64,000 nucleotides of DNA from Streptococcus mitis NCTC 12261 (GTDB lineage: Bacteria; Bacillota; Bacilli; Lactobacillales; Streptococcaceae). The translations under genes were made by a program, and so were the position numbers. Position 1 is the stretch's first letter. Every line of letters begins with the position of its first letter. The stretch is from assembly GCF_000148585.2 (NCBI RefSeq), contig NZ_CP028414.1, positions 1,293,501 through 1,357,500 of the forward strand. The letters run 5' to 3'. The notes under the pieces were generated by a model, which was not told the origin of the DNA, did no database searches, and worked only from the letters and a program-made list of their open reading frames with translations. Shown in pieces: positions 9,083 through 17,959 of the stretch.

Positions 9083-10249
9083 TTAAAGTTTAGCAAAAGT
9101 CGTCACAATTCGCTGACACACTTCTTGCAACAGAGATTTAGGCATGGCTACATTGAGGCGAGCATGGAGACTTCCTTCCTCTCCAAAATCCAAACCACGG
9201 TTAAGGATAACCTTAGCTTCATTTCTCAAAAGCTCTTGTAATGTTTCATCAGTCAGGTCATAGGCTGAAAAATCAAGCCAAATCAAGTAGGTTCCTTGCG
9301 GTTTCATAACCTTGATTTTAGTCTCTTTTCCAAATAGATCTACCACATAATTGATGTGGTCTTCAAAGACTTGCTTGAGTTCCTCTAACCAATCCTTACC
9401 ATAGCGATAGGCAGCTTCTGTCGCCAAATAACCCAAACCTGAAATTTCATGTTGATTATTAGCCAACTGGCGTTTCTGGTAAGCCAGTCTCAACTTAGGA
9501 TTTTCAATAACTGCATAGGAATTTTTTGTCCCAGCAATGTTAAAGGTTTTAGTGGCACTGCTCAAGACAATCGCAAAATCTTTGAAGGCAGGATTAATGG
9601 TATTGAAGGAATGATGCTTGTGACCAAAGAGGGCCAAATCTTGGTGAATCTCATCCGAAACCAAGAAAACACCGTGTTTTTGGCAGAGTTGGCCAATCTT
9701 TTCCAACACTTCCTTTTCCCAAACACGTCCACCAGGATTGTGAGGATTGCAAAGAATATAGAGTTTGACATCCTCTTCCACCAAATCCTTCTCCAATTGA
9801 TCAAAGTCAATCTCAAACAGACCATCTTTTTCCACCAAAGAATTGGTAATCAATCTGCGGTTGTTCAACTTGACACTGCGTGCAAAGGGTGGATAGACAG
9901 GTGTGTTAATCAAAACCGCCTCGCCTTCTTTTGTAAAGGCTTGAATAGCTGTTGAGATGGCTGGTACCACACCCTCGATAAAGACAAGAGCCTCTTTGTC
10001 AAAGTGGTAACCGTGTTGTGTGGCTTCCCACTTTTGAACTTCCTTAATTAACTCTTCACTGGCATAGGTATAGCCATAAACCAGTTGATCAGCGTAAGTC
10101 TGCACGGCTTGGCGGATTTCAGGCAAGACTACAAAGTCCATATCCGCTATCCAAGCTGGTAGGACTTCACTATCCGTTTCTGCTTCTTTCCATTTATAGG
10201 TATGGTGCCCTAAACGATTGGGCAGGCTTGTAAAATCATATTTTCCCAT
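9083..10249 (-). CDS. patB: PLP-dependent C-S beta-lyase (PatB/MalY family)
   Basis: Aminotransferase-fold PLP enzyme. Members of this family cleave cystathionine to homocysteine, pyruvate and ammonia, and can release H2S from cysteine. The chosen ATG gives MGKYDFTSLPNRLGHHTYKW, behind AAGGAT; an in-frame upstream start overlapping cgs is unlikely. The PLP lysine is in SSATKTFNIAGTK; ILCNPHNPGGRVW and the C-terminal arginine region (HARLNVA) match the fold. Length is 389 residues. It begins seven bases after the cgs stop, so the two form one transsulfuration operon behind the MET box. Confidence 0.92.
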   Translation of the reverse strand: MGKYDFTSLPNRLGHHTYKWKEAETDSEVLPAWIADMDFVVLPEIRQAVQTYADQLVYGYTYASEELIKEVQKWEATQHGYHFDKEALVFIEGVVPAISTAIQAFTKEGEAVLINTPVYPPFARSVKLNNRRLITNSLVEKDGLFEIDFDQLEKDLVEEDVKLYILCNPHNPGGRVWEKEVLEKIGQLCQKHGVFLVSDEIHQDLALFGHKHHSFNTINPAFKDFAIVLSSATKTFNIAGTKNSYAVIENPKLRLAYQKRQLANNQHEISGLGYLATEAAYRYGKDWLEELKQVFEDHINYVVDLFGKETKIKVMKPQGTYLIWLDFSAYDLTDETLQELLRNEAKVILNRGLDFGEEGSLHARLNVAMPKSLLQEVCQRIVTTFAKL

Positions 10250-10256
10250 CTTTTTC

Positions 10257-11351
10257 TTATCCTTCCAAGGCTTGGTGCAAATCTGCAATCAAATCTCTAG
10301 CATCCTCAATCCCAATCGACAAACGCAAGAGGTCATCTGTCAAACCATAAGAGTGGCGCACTTCTGCTGGAATATCAGCATGAGTTTGCGTCGTTGGATA
10401 AGTAATGAGACTTTCTACCCCACCCAAACTTTCCGCAAAAGAGAAGACCTTAAGACTGTTCAAAATGTGAGGAATGCGTGTTTCATCTGCTACTTTAAAG
10501 GAAATCATACCCCCACGACCAGTGTAGAGAACTTCCTTAACTGCTGGAGAATCCTTCAAAAAGGCAACCACTTCTTGGGCGTTAGCTGTTGAGCGCTCCA
10601 TACGAAGAGACAAGGACTTGAGACCACGAATCAATTGATAACTGTCAAATGGAGACAAGACTGCCCCTGTCGTATTGAGATTGTAGAAAAGCTTTTCGTA
10701 TAATTCTACACTATTGGTCACAACAACTCCAGCCAAGACATCATTGTGGCCTGCTAGATACTTGGTTGCTGAATGAAGAACGATATCTGCTCCATCTTCA
10801 ATCGGACGTTGGTAGATAGGGCTGTAGAAAGTATTGTCCACCACCACTTTGGCACCCTTAGCATGAGCTAATTTTGCTAGTTTTTCGATATCAAACTCCA
10901 ACATCAAGGGATTGGTTGGGGTTTCGATATAGAGAACATCTACGTCCTTTTCTAACTCGGCAATCAACTCTTCTTCTGTATTGGCATAGGTAAAATGGAA
11001 ACGACCTTCCTGCTCCACTTGATTGAACCAGCGGAAAGAACCACCATAAAGGTCACGGACAGCCAAGACCTTACTTCCTACTGGAAAAACGCTAAAGGCC
11101 AGTACAATAGCTGACATCCCTGAGCTAGTCGCTAGGGCATAGTCTGCTGACTCAATAGCCGCCAAGACTTCTTCAGCCTTACTGCGAGTTGGGTTTTTGG
11201 TGCGCGTATAGTCAAATCCAGTAGATTGACCAAACTCTGGATGCTGATAGGTCGTTGAAAAATGAAGCGGTGTCACCAAAGCTCCTGTCGCTTTATCTGA
11301 CTTAATGCCCGCCTGGGCCAAAATTGTGTTAATGTGTAATTCCTTGCTCAT
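10257..11351 (-). CDS. metB: Cystathionine gamma-synthase-type transsulfuration enzyme
   Basis: A 364-residue Cys/Met-metabolism PLP enzyme. The PLP lysine is in HSATKYLAGHNDVLAGV, and the substrate-pocket region YTRTKNPTRSKAEEVLAAIE is clear. With the adjacent C-S lyase it makes a path from activated homoserine and cysteine through cystathionine to homocysteine. Cystathionine gamma-synthase, gamma-lyase and O-acetylhomoserine sulfhydrylase cannot be told apart safely by eye. Gene order favours the synthase. The start has GGAGG eight bases upstream. Regulation is probably by an MtaR/MetR-type LysR protein through the palindrome at 11428-11444. Confidence 0.88.
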   Translation of the reverse strand: MSKELHINTILAQAGIKSDKATGALVTPLHFSTTYQHPEFGQSTGFDYTRTKNPTRSKAEEVLAAIESADYALATSSGMSAIVLAFSVFPVGSKVLAVRDLYGGSFRWFNQVEQEGRFHFTYANTEEELIAELEKDVDVLYIETPTNPLMLEFDIEKLAKLAHAKGAKVVVDNTFYSPIYQRPIEDGADIVLHSATKYLAGHNDVLAGVVVTNSVELYEKLFYNLNTTGAVLSPFDSYQLIRGLKSLSLRMERSTANAQEVVAFLKDSPAVKEVLYTGRGGMISFKVADETRIPHILNSLKVFSFAESLGGVESLITYPTTQTHADIPAEVRHSYGLTDDLLRLSIGIEDARDLIADLHQALEG

Positions 11352-11427
11352 ACAATACCTCCAAATCTATAGTAACTATTGTACCACTTATTTTCATCAA
11401 CTCATTTTCTTCTTTTCAAGAGCTAGT

Positions 11428-11444
11428 TATAGTTTCAAACTATA
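11428..11444. promoter_or_regulatory. MET box (MtaR/MetR operator) upstream of cgs-patB
   Basis: Perfect 17-base palindrome TATAGTTTCAAACTATA, about 77 bases upstream of the cgs start. It matches the streptococcal MET box TATAGTTTnAAACTATA described for LysR-type methionine regulators. An extended -10 (TGGTACAAT) lies between the palindrome and the gene. Confidence 0.85.
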
Positions 11445-11462
11445 GACTTATCGAGTAAAGCT

Positions 11463-11495
11463 AAAAAGAATCCAGAAAAGCTTCCAGATTCTTTT
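11463..11495 (-). terminator. Terminator after the 151-aa hypothetical gene
   Basis: Minus-strand AAAAGAATC, short interior, GATTCTTTTT; it follows the stop at 11516. Confidence 0.65.
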
Positions 11496-11515
11496 GTGAA
11501 AATGATTGCTAGAGT

Positions 11516-11971
11516 TTACTTTGACTGAAAGAAATCCTGTTGGGCTAAATAGTCATAATGGTCTTTATTAAATTGATATTGGCCCACATGCTGACCAATC
11601 TGACCGACATCCACGGAAAAAATATAGTCTTCATTTTGATAATTCCAATTCAGCCTAACTGTATTCAAGGCTGTCTTATAAGTAAAATCTTGAACTTGAT
11701 TCCAAGGCATCTCTACGACGTGATTAGAACGTTTCTCAGTCACATCACTGATGTCCATCAAGTAGATTCCCTTAGATGTGAATGCTAGAATCTTAGGCTT
11801 CACACTCGACTGAACATAGTAGGAACCACCTATAATGAAAAAATCAATAAAGGATTTCAACCATGTCTTTTTCTTGAAAGCCATCAGAAAATTCTTTTGT
11901 CCTTCAATGTGACAAGTTGAGAGAAATGATGCAATCTGTTTTTCTGTTGCAAACTCCATAATAGCGCCCAT
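11516..11971 (-). CDS. Hypothetical protein, possibly PH-like
   Basis: A 151-residue protein without signal peptide. Residues 30-50 contain a modest hydrophobic stretch (SFIDFFIIGGSYYVQ). The remainder alternates short strands (KPKILAFTSKGIYLMDISD, VVEMPWNQVQDFTYK, VRLNWNYQNEDYIFSVDVG) in a way that resembles bacterial PH-like domains, but the assignment is weak. GGGAGG lies seven bases upstream of the ATG; a second in-frame ATG four codons later is possible. It is a single gene with its own terminator, between aliB and the transsulfuration operon. No function is claimed. Confidence 0.7.
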   Translation of the reverse strand: MGAIMEFATEKQIASFLSTCHIEGQKNFLMAFKKKTWLKSFIDFFIIGGSYYVQSSVKPKILAFTSKGIYLMDISDVTEKRSNHVVEMPWNQVQDFTYKTALNTVRLNWNYQNEDYIFSVDVGQIGQHVGQYQFNKDHYDYLAQQDFFQSK

Positions 11972-12236
11972 GATGATACCTCCCTATTAGTAAATAGCCA
12001 GTTAAGAATTCTTCATTTAAAGAAGAACTTATCAATTATTGAGTTTTATCTTACTTTTACAGTAGACGGCATCCCCTCCTATAAAATCATCCTAGCATGT
12101 GTATACTTCAGTTAACACTGGAAGAGGATTTAAAAAAATAGCTTCTCACAACTTTTATTATATTCATTATATCATAAATTTGATAAACAATTTAAAAAAT
12201 GTAAGCACTTTTCTTCCAACTTCGCCATCATTCTAT
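11972..12236. other. AT-rich intergenic region
   Basis: Stretch between the aliB terminator and the 151-aa gene. It contains a short inverted repeat TTCTTC-ATTTAAA-GAAGAA at 12009-12027. I see no convincing gene or full promoter. Confidence 0.4.
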
Positions 12237-12272
12237 AAAAAACGACAGTTTCTTTTGAAACCATCGTTTTTC
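12237..12272 (-). terminator. Terminator after aliB
   Basis: Stem AAAACGA-CA-GTTTC / GAAAC-CA-TCGTTTT with a TTTT loop, just after the aliB stop. Confidence 0.75.
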
Positions 12273-12283
12273 TTGAAAAATCC

Positions 12284-14242
12284 TTATTTGACATGTTTTG
12301 CCAATTCTTCTTGGGCTTTTTTATTGGATTCTTCTTTTTCTTTCAGCCATTTTTCTTTGGCTTTTTCATATTCATCTTTTGTGACTGTTTTATCTTGTAC
12401 TTTGAGATATTTATATGATTCGATACCTTTATTACCAGCTAATGAATATGGTGTTGAGAAAGGAACAACTTTTCTCAATGTTGGTGTTCCACCCTTAGAA
12501 ACATTTGGAATCGCTAAAGCGCTATCTACTAACCACGCTTGGATATCAGCATACTTTTCATAGCGTTTTGCAAGATCTTGTTCCTTATTGGCTTCTTCTA
12601 ACATTTGAGTGTAGACATCCAATCCAACAGCCTTGGCTTTGTCATTGGCTTCACCTGGCTCTAAACCTAGATTTTGCAACAAACCACCAGAATTAAGATT
12701 GAAGACATCAAGATAGGTTGAAGGATCTTGGTAATCAGGACCCCAACCACCGTTGTATAGATCATAATCCTTCTGAGCTGCTGTCTGAGCCAAATAGCTT
12801 GTATTATCATAGTCTTCAGTAGTAAGTTGTTGAATATCAATTACAACATTTTCTGCACCTAAAGCTGCTTCAATAGATTGCTTCATAGAATTTGCCTCTT
12901 GAACACCCTGTTTAGCAGCTTGGTCAACTGTCATGTCCAAGTGAATAGGGAATTGGACTCCTTTAGCTTGGAGTTCTTTCTTAGCCTCTGCAAATTTAGC
13001 CTTGGCTTTTTCAGCATTGTAGTATGAATCTTGGGCATCCGCAAAGTTGATTCCTTGCCATTCCTTACCATAATTCACCATCTTAGAGGCTACTACTTCA
13101 CCAAAGTCTTTCCCGTTGATACTTACGAAGTTTGGAGGAACAACCAAGTTACGCAAAATCTTAGTTGCACCATCTTCTCCCTGAGATTGAGCCCCGTAAG
13201 CTGTACGATCATAGGCAAAGTTAATGGCTTGACGGAAGTTTTTATTGAGAACCGCTTCCTGAGTCGATTTCTTTTCAGCATCACTTGTCTTGGAAGTGAA
13301 CTTATAAGATTTTCTATCTAGATTAAAGTTTAAGAAATAAGAAGTGGCATCTTGCAAGCTATAGATGATATTGTCCTTATTCTTTTCTTTAATACCTTCA
13401 AAGCTTGCACTATTTGGATAAAGGCGAGCATAACTATAAGCTCCCTCAACAAAGTTACGAGCTAGTGCATCTTGGTCACTACCATCATAATAAGCCAATT
13501 TCACATCATCTACAAAGACATTTTTAGCATCCCAGTAGTTCGGATTTTTCTTAAATTCAATAACAGATTTTGAAACAAAGGATTTCATCAAGAAAGGTCC
13601 ATTGTACAAAATACTAGATGGGTCTACCTTCCCAAAATCATCCCCTTTTGATTTCAAGAAATCCGCATTGACTGGGAAGAGAATGGTTGAAGTTGTTTTT
13701 GAGTTCCAGTAAGATTCTGGTCGTGTCAAGGTATATTGAACAGTTTGGTCATCAAGTGCCTTGACTCCGACAGTTGAAAAGTCGCTTGTTTTACCGTTAA
13801 TGTAATCATCCAAACCTGCAACGGATTCTTGAACTAAGTACAAGGCTTCTGATTTTTTATCTGCTGCATATTTCAAACCAGTTACAAAATCTTGGGCAGT
13901 TACAGGAGCATATTCTTCTCCATCTGCAGTATACCATTTAGCATCTTTACGCAGTTTGTAGGTATAGGTCAAACCGTCCTTAGAAACACTCCAATCCTCT
14001 GCCAAAGATGGAATATAGTTTCCATACTGGTCATTTTCCATGAGACCATCTACTAGATTAGTCACAATATCATTGGTTGTTGCACGGTTTTCTGCTAGAT
14101 AATTCAAACTAGACGGATCACTGGTATAAACATAGTTATATGTTTTTGACCCTGTGCTAGAACTTCCACACGCGCTTAATAAAATACCTGCACTTAACAC
14201 GACACCTGCAAGTGCTGCATACTTGGCTTTAGACTTTTTCAT
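12284..14242 (-). CDS. aliB: Oligopeptide-binding lipoprotein AliB (OppA family)
   Basis: Surface lipoprotein of the SBP5 family that captures oligopeptides for the Ami permease. The 652-residue protein has a type II signal with lipobox LSAC (lipidated Cys about residue 25), then YNYVYTSDPSSLNYLAENRATTND, the start of the periplasmic-binding fold; YDLYNGGWGPDYQDPSTYLD near residue 500 is a peptide-binding family signature. The sequence closely follows pneumococcal AliB from memory, and the locus next to murE matches. No permease or ATPase gene is adjacent, as expected for an orphan binding protein. A strong promoter lies upstream, and AATTTTTCTTAAATT just beyond its -35 weakly resembles a CodY box. 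Confidence 0.93.
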   Translation of the reverse strand: MKKSKAKYAALAGVVLSAGILLSACGSSSTGSKTYNYVYTSDPSSLNYLAENRATTNDIVTNLVDGLMENDQYGNYIPSLAEDWSVSKDGLTYTYKLRKDAKWYTADGEEYAPVTAQDFVTGLKYAADKKSEALYLVQESVAGLDDYINGKTSDFSTVGVKALDDQTVQYTLTRPESYWNSKTTSTILFPVNADFLKSKGDDFGKVDPSSILYNGPFLMKSFVSKSVIEFKKNPNYWDAKNVFVDDVKLAYYDGSDQDALARNFVEGAYSYARLYPNSASFEGIKEKNKDNIIYSLQDATSYFLNFNLDRKSYKFTSKTSDAEKKSTQEAVLNKNFRQAINFAYDRTAYGAQSQGEDGATKILRNLVVPPNFVSINGKDFGEVVASKMVNYGKEWQGINFADAQDSYYNAEKAKAKFAEAKKELQAKGVQFPIHLDMTVDQAAKQGVQEANSMKQSIEAALGAENVVIDIQQLTTEDYDNTSYLAQTAAQKDYDLYNGGWGPDYQDPSTYLDVFNLNSGGLLQNLGLEPGEANDKAKAVGLDVYTQMLEEANKEQDLAKRYEKYADIQAWLVDSALAIPNVSKGGTPTLRKVVPFSTPYSLAGNKGIESYKYLKVQDKTVTKDEYEKAKEKWLKEKEESNKKAQEELAKHVK

Positions 14243-14274
14243 CTCCAGAACCTCCTGATTTAAATATTTGTCTT

Positions 14275-14303
14275 ATTATACAACTTGAGTTTTATTTAGT
14301 CAA
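14275..14303 (-). promoter_or_regulatory. Sigma-A promoter of aliB
   Basis: Minus strand: -35 TTGACT (14298-14303), 17-base spacer, -10 TATAAT (14275-14280). Confidence 0.85.
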
Positions 14304-14432
14304 TAGCTTTTTAAGTAAAATTTAAGAAAAATTAAATTACTATCCACAAACTATAGAAATTATTCTACAAAATAATAAAAAGAGAATAATTCAAGCATTT
14401 CATGATAGAAATGTTCAAATTATCCCTTTTAT

Positions 14433-16070
14433 TTATAAATGTTTTTTTAAGTTAACTTTAATTTGATTCGTAAGCGATCTGCTTGAGCTTTTCCAATCAC
14501 CTTGTCCAATAGACGGGTACGGAGACTCATAACTCCATAAACACCCCCACCCATGGCACCCAACAAGGGCTACATATAGAAAACTCCACAAACGTCCACT
14601 TGGTTGGAAGACAAATCCCAGTACCCACTGGATAGCGCCTACACTGATGAACATAACAAAAGTCAACAAACTGATTAAAATAGTTCGCTTCACAATAATC
14701 TTGCGCTTGACACCCGTTACCTTACAAATATCCCGATACATCAAGACGTTAGGAATGATAAGACCGATAGTTGTGGAAATCAAAGGACCATAACTGTGAA
14801 AGAGAGCAATGGTAGGTATTTGCAAGACTAGCTTGACAATCGAACCATAGATAAAGTAGAGAACGGCCTTACGGTTGCGGAACATGGCCTGAAGCATTGG
14901 AGACAAGACCATGTACAAACCTAAAATGGTAGACTGCAAAACGGCAAAGACAAACAAGCCCATAGCTAAACTATCTGGCTTACCATAGAAGACTGTATAA
15001 AGAGATTCTCTTACCATGACCACTCCAACAGTTGCTGGCAGTAGGAATAAGAAAAGCATGGTGATGCTGTCCTGAACTAGACGAGAAGCCGCCTTCAAGT
15101 CCCCCTTAACATAGTTTTCAGTCAAAAGTGGCAAACCTACACTCCCAATCGAAACCCCAACAGAAATCAAAATCATAGTGATTTTATTAGGATTGGCAGA
15201 GAAATAAGAAAACATGACAACCAAGTCTTCATTACTATAGTTGGTAAACCAACTCATACTATTGATAAAGGTCATCTGGTCCAAAATCTGGAAAAGCTGG
15301 ATAGCAGACCCTGTCAGGATAAAAGGAATGGCTTCCTTAATGGTGTCGACCAAAAGACGCTTGCTGTTTATCTTATCTCCTGTTTCAAGGACTCTTTTAA
15401 GTAATCCTTCTTTGGCAAGGAAATAGATCAAAACTGCAAAACTAGCTACCATGCCGACAAAAGCAGCAAAGGTGGATTGGGTAACCGCTGCTAGATAATC
15501 CCCTGAACCCATTTTCATAATCATAAAGGTAGCTAAGAGCATCCAGATAACACGAATGACCTGCTCAGCGATTTGGCTCATGGCATAAGGTTTCAGGTTA
15601 TTCATCCCTTGGAAGAAGCCTCGAATCACACTCATAGATGGGAAAATCAAGACCGCCCAAGCCAAGCTCTGCATGATTGGGATCAGGTCTTTCCCTACAC
15701 CTGACAAATCTGCTAGCCAAGGAGCAAAGACATACAAGACTAAAGCAAAAACCAGACCTAATCCTGTCATAAAGCCTAAAAAGCTCCGAATCAGGGCAAA
15801 GCTATGCTCTTCTTCTCGCATGGTATTATACTTGGCCACTTGCTTAGCCACTGCAACTGGGATACCCGCTGTTGAAACCAGCAAGAACCAGGCATAGATA
15901 TTATAGCCCATGGTGAAGAGACCATTTGCTGTAGCCGCATAAGACCCCATCCAGATATACCAAGGGATAATATAAATAGCCCCGAGTAGACGACTGATAA
16001 AGTTACTAGCCGTTAGCCAAGCAGTCCCTCGTAACATCTGGGCCTGCTGGTGATTGTTTTCGTTAGACAT
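14433..16070 (-). CDS. murJ: MurJ/YtgP-like lipid II flippase, C-terminus frameshifted
   Basis: MOP-superfamily membrane protein with about 14 hydrophobic segments; streptococcal YtgP/MurJ flips lipid II across the membrane. The first 500 residues read as a normal family member (MLRGTAWLTASNFISRLLG at the start). At 14559-14561 a CCC (minus-strand GGG) appears to hold one extra base. Downstream the present frame gives VGCHGWGCLWSYESPYPSI, while removing one base gives VGAMGGGVYGVMSLRTRLLD and then KAQADRLRIKLKLT with a stop at 14447-14449, the expected ending. Only about 45 C-terminal residues are altered, so the protein may still work. Divergent from murE, giving a cell-wall gene pair. Confidence 0.85.
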   Translation of the reverse strand: MSNENNHQQAQMLRGTAWLTASNFISRLLGAIYIIPWYIWMGSYAATANGLFTMGYNIYAWFLLVSTAGIPVAVAKQVAKYNTMREEEHSFALIRSFLGFMTGLGLVFALVLYVFAPWLADLSGVGKDLIPIMQSLAWAVLIFPSMSVIRGFFQGMNNLKPYAMSQIAEQVIRVIWMLLATFMIMKMGSGDYLAAVTQSTFAAFVGMVASFAVLIYFLAKEGLLKRVLETGDKINSKRLLVDTIKEAIPFILTGSAIQLFQILDQMTFINSMSWFTNYSNEDLVVMFSYFSANPNKITMILISVGVSIGSVGLPLLTENYVKGDLKAASRLVQDSITMLFLFLLPATVGVVMVRESLYTVFYGKPDSLAMGLFVFAVLQSTILGLYMVLSPMLQAMFRNRKAVLYFIYGSIVKLVLQIPTIALFHSYGPLISTTIGLIIPNVLMYRDICKVTGVKRKIIVKRTILISLLTFVMFISVGAIQWVLGFVFQPSGRLWSFLYVALVGCHGWGCLWSYESPYPSIGQGDWKSSSRSLTNQIKVNLKKHL

Positions 16071-16139
16071 AGATTCCTCATTTAATTTTAATAACTAGGA
16101 AAAATTCCTCATCTTCCATTATAAACTTTTCCTTGTTAC

Positions 16140-16168
16140 TTGTAAATTTACGACTTTCGGTTTACAAT
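16140..16168 (+). promoter_or_regulatory. Promoter of murE
   Basis: -35 TTGTAA (16140-16145), 17-base spacer, -10 TACAAT (16163-16168). The ATG begins only eight bases after the -10, so the transcript would start at or next to the start codon. Confidence 0.7.
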
Positions 16169-16175
16169 AGAAAGT

Positions 16176-17621
16176 ATGATTAAGATTGAAACCGTATTAG
16201 ATATTTTAAAGAAAGATGATCTCTTCCGTGAGATTATCGACCAAGGACATTATCACTACAACTACAGCCATGTCATATTTGACACCATCTGCTATGATAG
16301 CCGCAAGGCCAAAGAGAAGAGCCTCTTTTTCGTCAAGGGTGCTGCCTTTAAGAAGGAATTCCTGATTTCTGCCATCTCTCAAGGCCTCGGTTGGTATGTG
16401 GCTGAAAAAGATTATGAGGTTGGTATTCCTGCTATTATCGTCAGTGATATCAAGAAAGCCATGAGTTTGGTAGCTATGGAATTTTATGGCAATCCACAGA
16501 AAAAACTCAAACTCCTTGCCTTTACTGGTACTAAGGGTAAAACAACAGCAGCCTACTTCGCCTATAACATTTTATCTCAAGGGCATCGACCTGCTATGCT
16601 CTCGACCATGAATACAACTCTAGATGGCAAGACTTTCTTTAAGTCTGCATTGACAACCCCTGAGAGTATTGACCTCTTTGACATGATGAATCAAGCTGTG
16701 CAAAATGACCGTACTCACCTCATCATGGAGGTCTCCAGTCAGGCCTATCTGGTCAAACGTGTCTATGGTCTAACCTTTGATGTGGGAGTTTTCCTCAATA
16801 TCAGCCCCGACCATATCGGCCCGATTGAACACCCTAGCTTTGAAGACTACTTCTACCACAAACGTCTCTTGATGGAAAATAGCCGAGCAGTCATCATTAA
16901 TAGTGACATGGATCACTTTTCTGTCTTGAAAGAACAAGTAGAAGATCAAGACCATGATTTCTACGGCAGCCAGTCTGATAACCAAATCGAGAATTCCAAA
17001 GCCTTTAGCTTTTCAGCTACGGGTAAACTCGCTGGAGATTATGATATTCAACTCATTGGCCACTTTAACCAAGAAAATGCCGTTGCTGCTGGACTTGCTT
17101 GCCTCCGTCTCGGAGCTAGTCTTGAGGACATCAAAAAAGGAATCGCTGCAACCCGTGTTCCTGGTCGTATGGAAGTCCTCACTCAGAAAAACGGAGCCAA
17201 GGTTTTCATCGACTACGCCCACAATGGTGACAGTCTCAAAAAACTCATCAATGTTGTAGAGACTCATCAAACAGGAAAGATTGCTCTGGTGTTAGGTTCG
17301 ACAGGAAATAAGGGAGAAAGTCGTCGTAAGGACTTTGGACTTCTCCTCAATCAACACCCTGAGATTCAAGTCTTTTTGACTGCTGATGACCCTAACTATG
17401 AAGACCCAATGGCCATTGCAGATGAAATTAGGAGTTACATCAATCATCCTGTTGAAAAAATTGCGGATCGCCAAGAAGCCATCAAGGCAGCTATGGCTAT
17501 CACAAATCACGAATTAGATGCAGTTATTATCGCCGGTAAGGGAGCCGATTGCTACCAAATCGTTCAAGGCAAGAAAGAAGCCTATCCAGGAGATGCAGCC
17601 GTCGCAGAAAATTATTTATAA
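16176..17621 (+). CDS. murE: UDP-MurNAc-tripeptide synthetase MurE (L-lysine adding)
   Basis: Cytoplasmic ligase that adds the third stem-peptide residue to UDP-MurNAc-L-Ala-D-Glu. The 481-residue protein has the ATP P-loop [16 protein letters not shown], the ligase motif [21 protein letters not shown] and DDPNYEDP at the position where DAP-type enzymes have DNPR, so lysine is the predicted substrate. The start [17 protein letters not shown] matches pneumococcal MurE from memory. There is no Shine-Dalgarno sequence, and the -10 box lies seven bases before the ATG, suggesting a leaderless mRNA. Divergent from murJ and convergent with csbD across a shared terminator. Confidence 0.96.
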   Translation: MIKIETVLDILKKDDLFREIIDQGHYHYNYSHVIFDTICYDSRKAKEKSLFFVKGAAFKKEFLISAISQGLGWYVAEKDYEVGIPAIIVSDIKKAMSLVAMEFYGNPQKKLKLLAFTGTKGKTTAAYFAYNILSQGHRPAMLSTMNTTLDGKTFFKSALTTPESIDLFDMMNQAVQNDRTHLIMEVSSQAYLVKRVYGLTFDVGVFLNISPDHIGPIEHPSFEDYFYHKRLLMENSRAVIINSDMDHFSVLKEQVEDQDHDFYGSQSDNQIENSKAFSFSATGKLAGDYDIQLIGHFNQENAVAAGLACLRLGASLEDIKKGIAATRVPGRMEVLTQKNGAKVFIDYAHNGDSLKKLINVVETHQTGKIALVLGSTGNKGESRRKDFGLLLNQHPEIQVFLTADDPNYEDPMAIADEIRSYINHPVEKIADRQEAIKAAMAITNHELDAVIIAGKGADCYQIVQGKKEAYPGDAAVAENYL

Positions 17622-17627
17622 GATAGT

Positions 17628-17661
17628 AAAAAATCAAGGGAAATGAAACCCTTGATTTTTT
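17628..17661. terminator. Bidirectional terminator between murE and csbD
   Basis: Perfect 13-bp stem AAAAAATCAAGGG / CCCTTGATTTTTT with an 8-base loop. It serves both convergent genes. Confidence 0.92.
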
Positions 17662-17667
17662 CTATTT

Positions 17668-17859
17668 TTATTTAAAAGCGTTTTTCAAACCTTCAACGGC
17701 ACCTTCTACAGCACCTTTAGCATCTTCAACTACCTCTTTTGCCTTAGCAACTGTCTTTTCTACAGCGCCTTCTGCTTCAGTCTTGCTATCCCCAGTAACT
17801 TTACCAAATCCTTCTTTGATAGCGCCTGTTGCTTGTTCCAATTTGTTTTCAAGTGACAT
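17668..17859 (-). CDS. CsbD-family stress-response protein
   Basis: A 63-residue, highly charged, glycine- and alanine-containing protein. It starts [24 protein letters not shown], the CsbD-like signature, followed by a repetitive helical tail ([29 protein letters not shown]). CsbD-like proteins are general-stress induced in Bacillus and widespread; their biochemical role is unknown. AAAGGAG precedes the ATG. A sigma-A promoter with -35 TTGACT lies upstream. An imperfect dyad around TTACCGGTTAC (near 17891-17902) sits in the 5' leader, possibly an operator. Confidence 0.88.
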   Translation of the reverse strand: MSLENKLEQATGAIKEGFGKVTGDSKTEAEGAVEKTVAKAKEVVEDAKGAVEGAVEGLKNAFK

Positions 17860-17907
17860 ATGATTGTCTCCTTTAGTTTATTCCGATATGTGTTACCGGT
17901 TACATAT

Positions 17908-17936
17908 AGTTTATACTTAATCCTAAGGAAAGTCAA
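17908..17936 (-). promoter_or_regulatory. Promoter of csbD
   Basis: Minus strand: -35 TTGACT (17931-17936), 17-base spacer, -10 TAAACT (17908-17913). Confidence 0.65.
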
Positions 17937-17959
17937 ACAATGTGCTCAGAAACAAAATT

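Noticed and set aside
12045-12072. Eight-codon minus-strand frame MPSTVKVR directly behind GGAGG
   Set aside because: The spacing between GGAGG and the ATG is too short, and there is no conservation evidence or regulated gene directly behind it.
14304-14340. CodY box upstream of aliB
   Set aside because: AATTTTTCTTAAATT differs from the consensus at four central positions, too weak in AT-rich DNA to list as a site.
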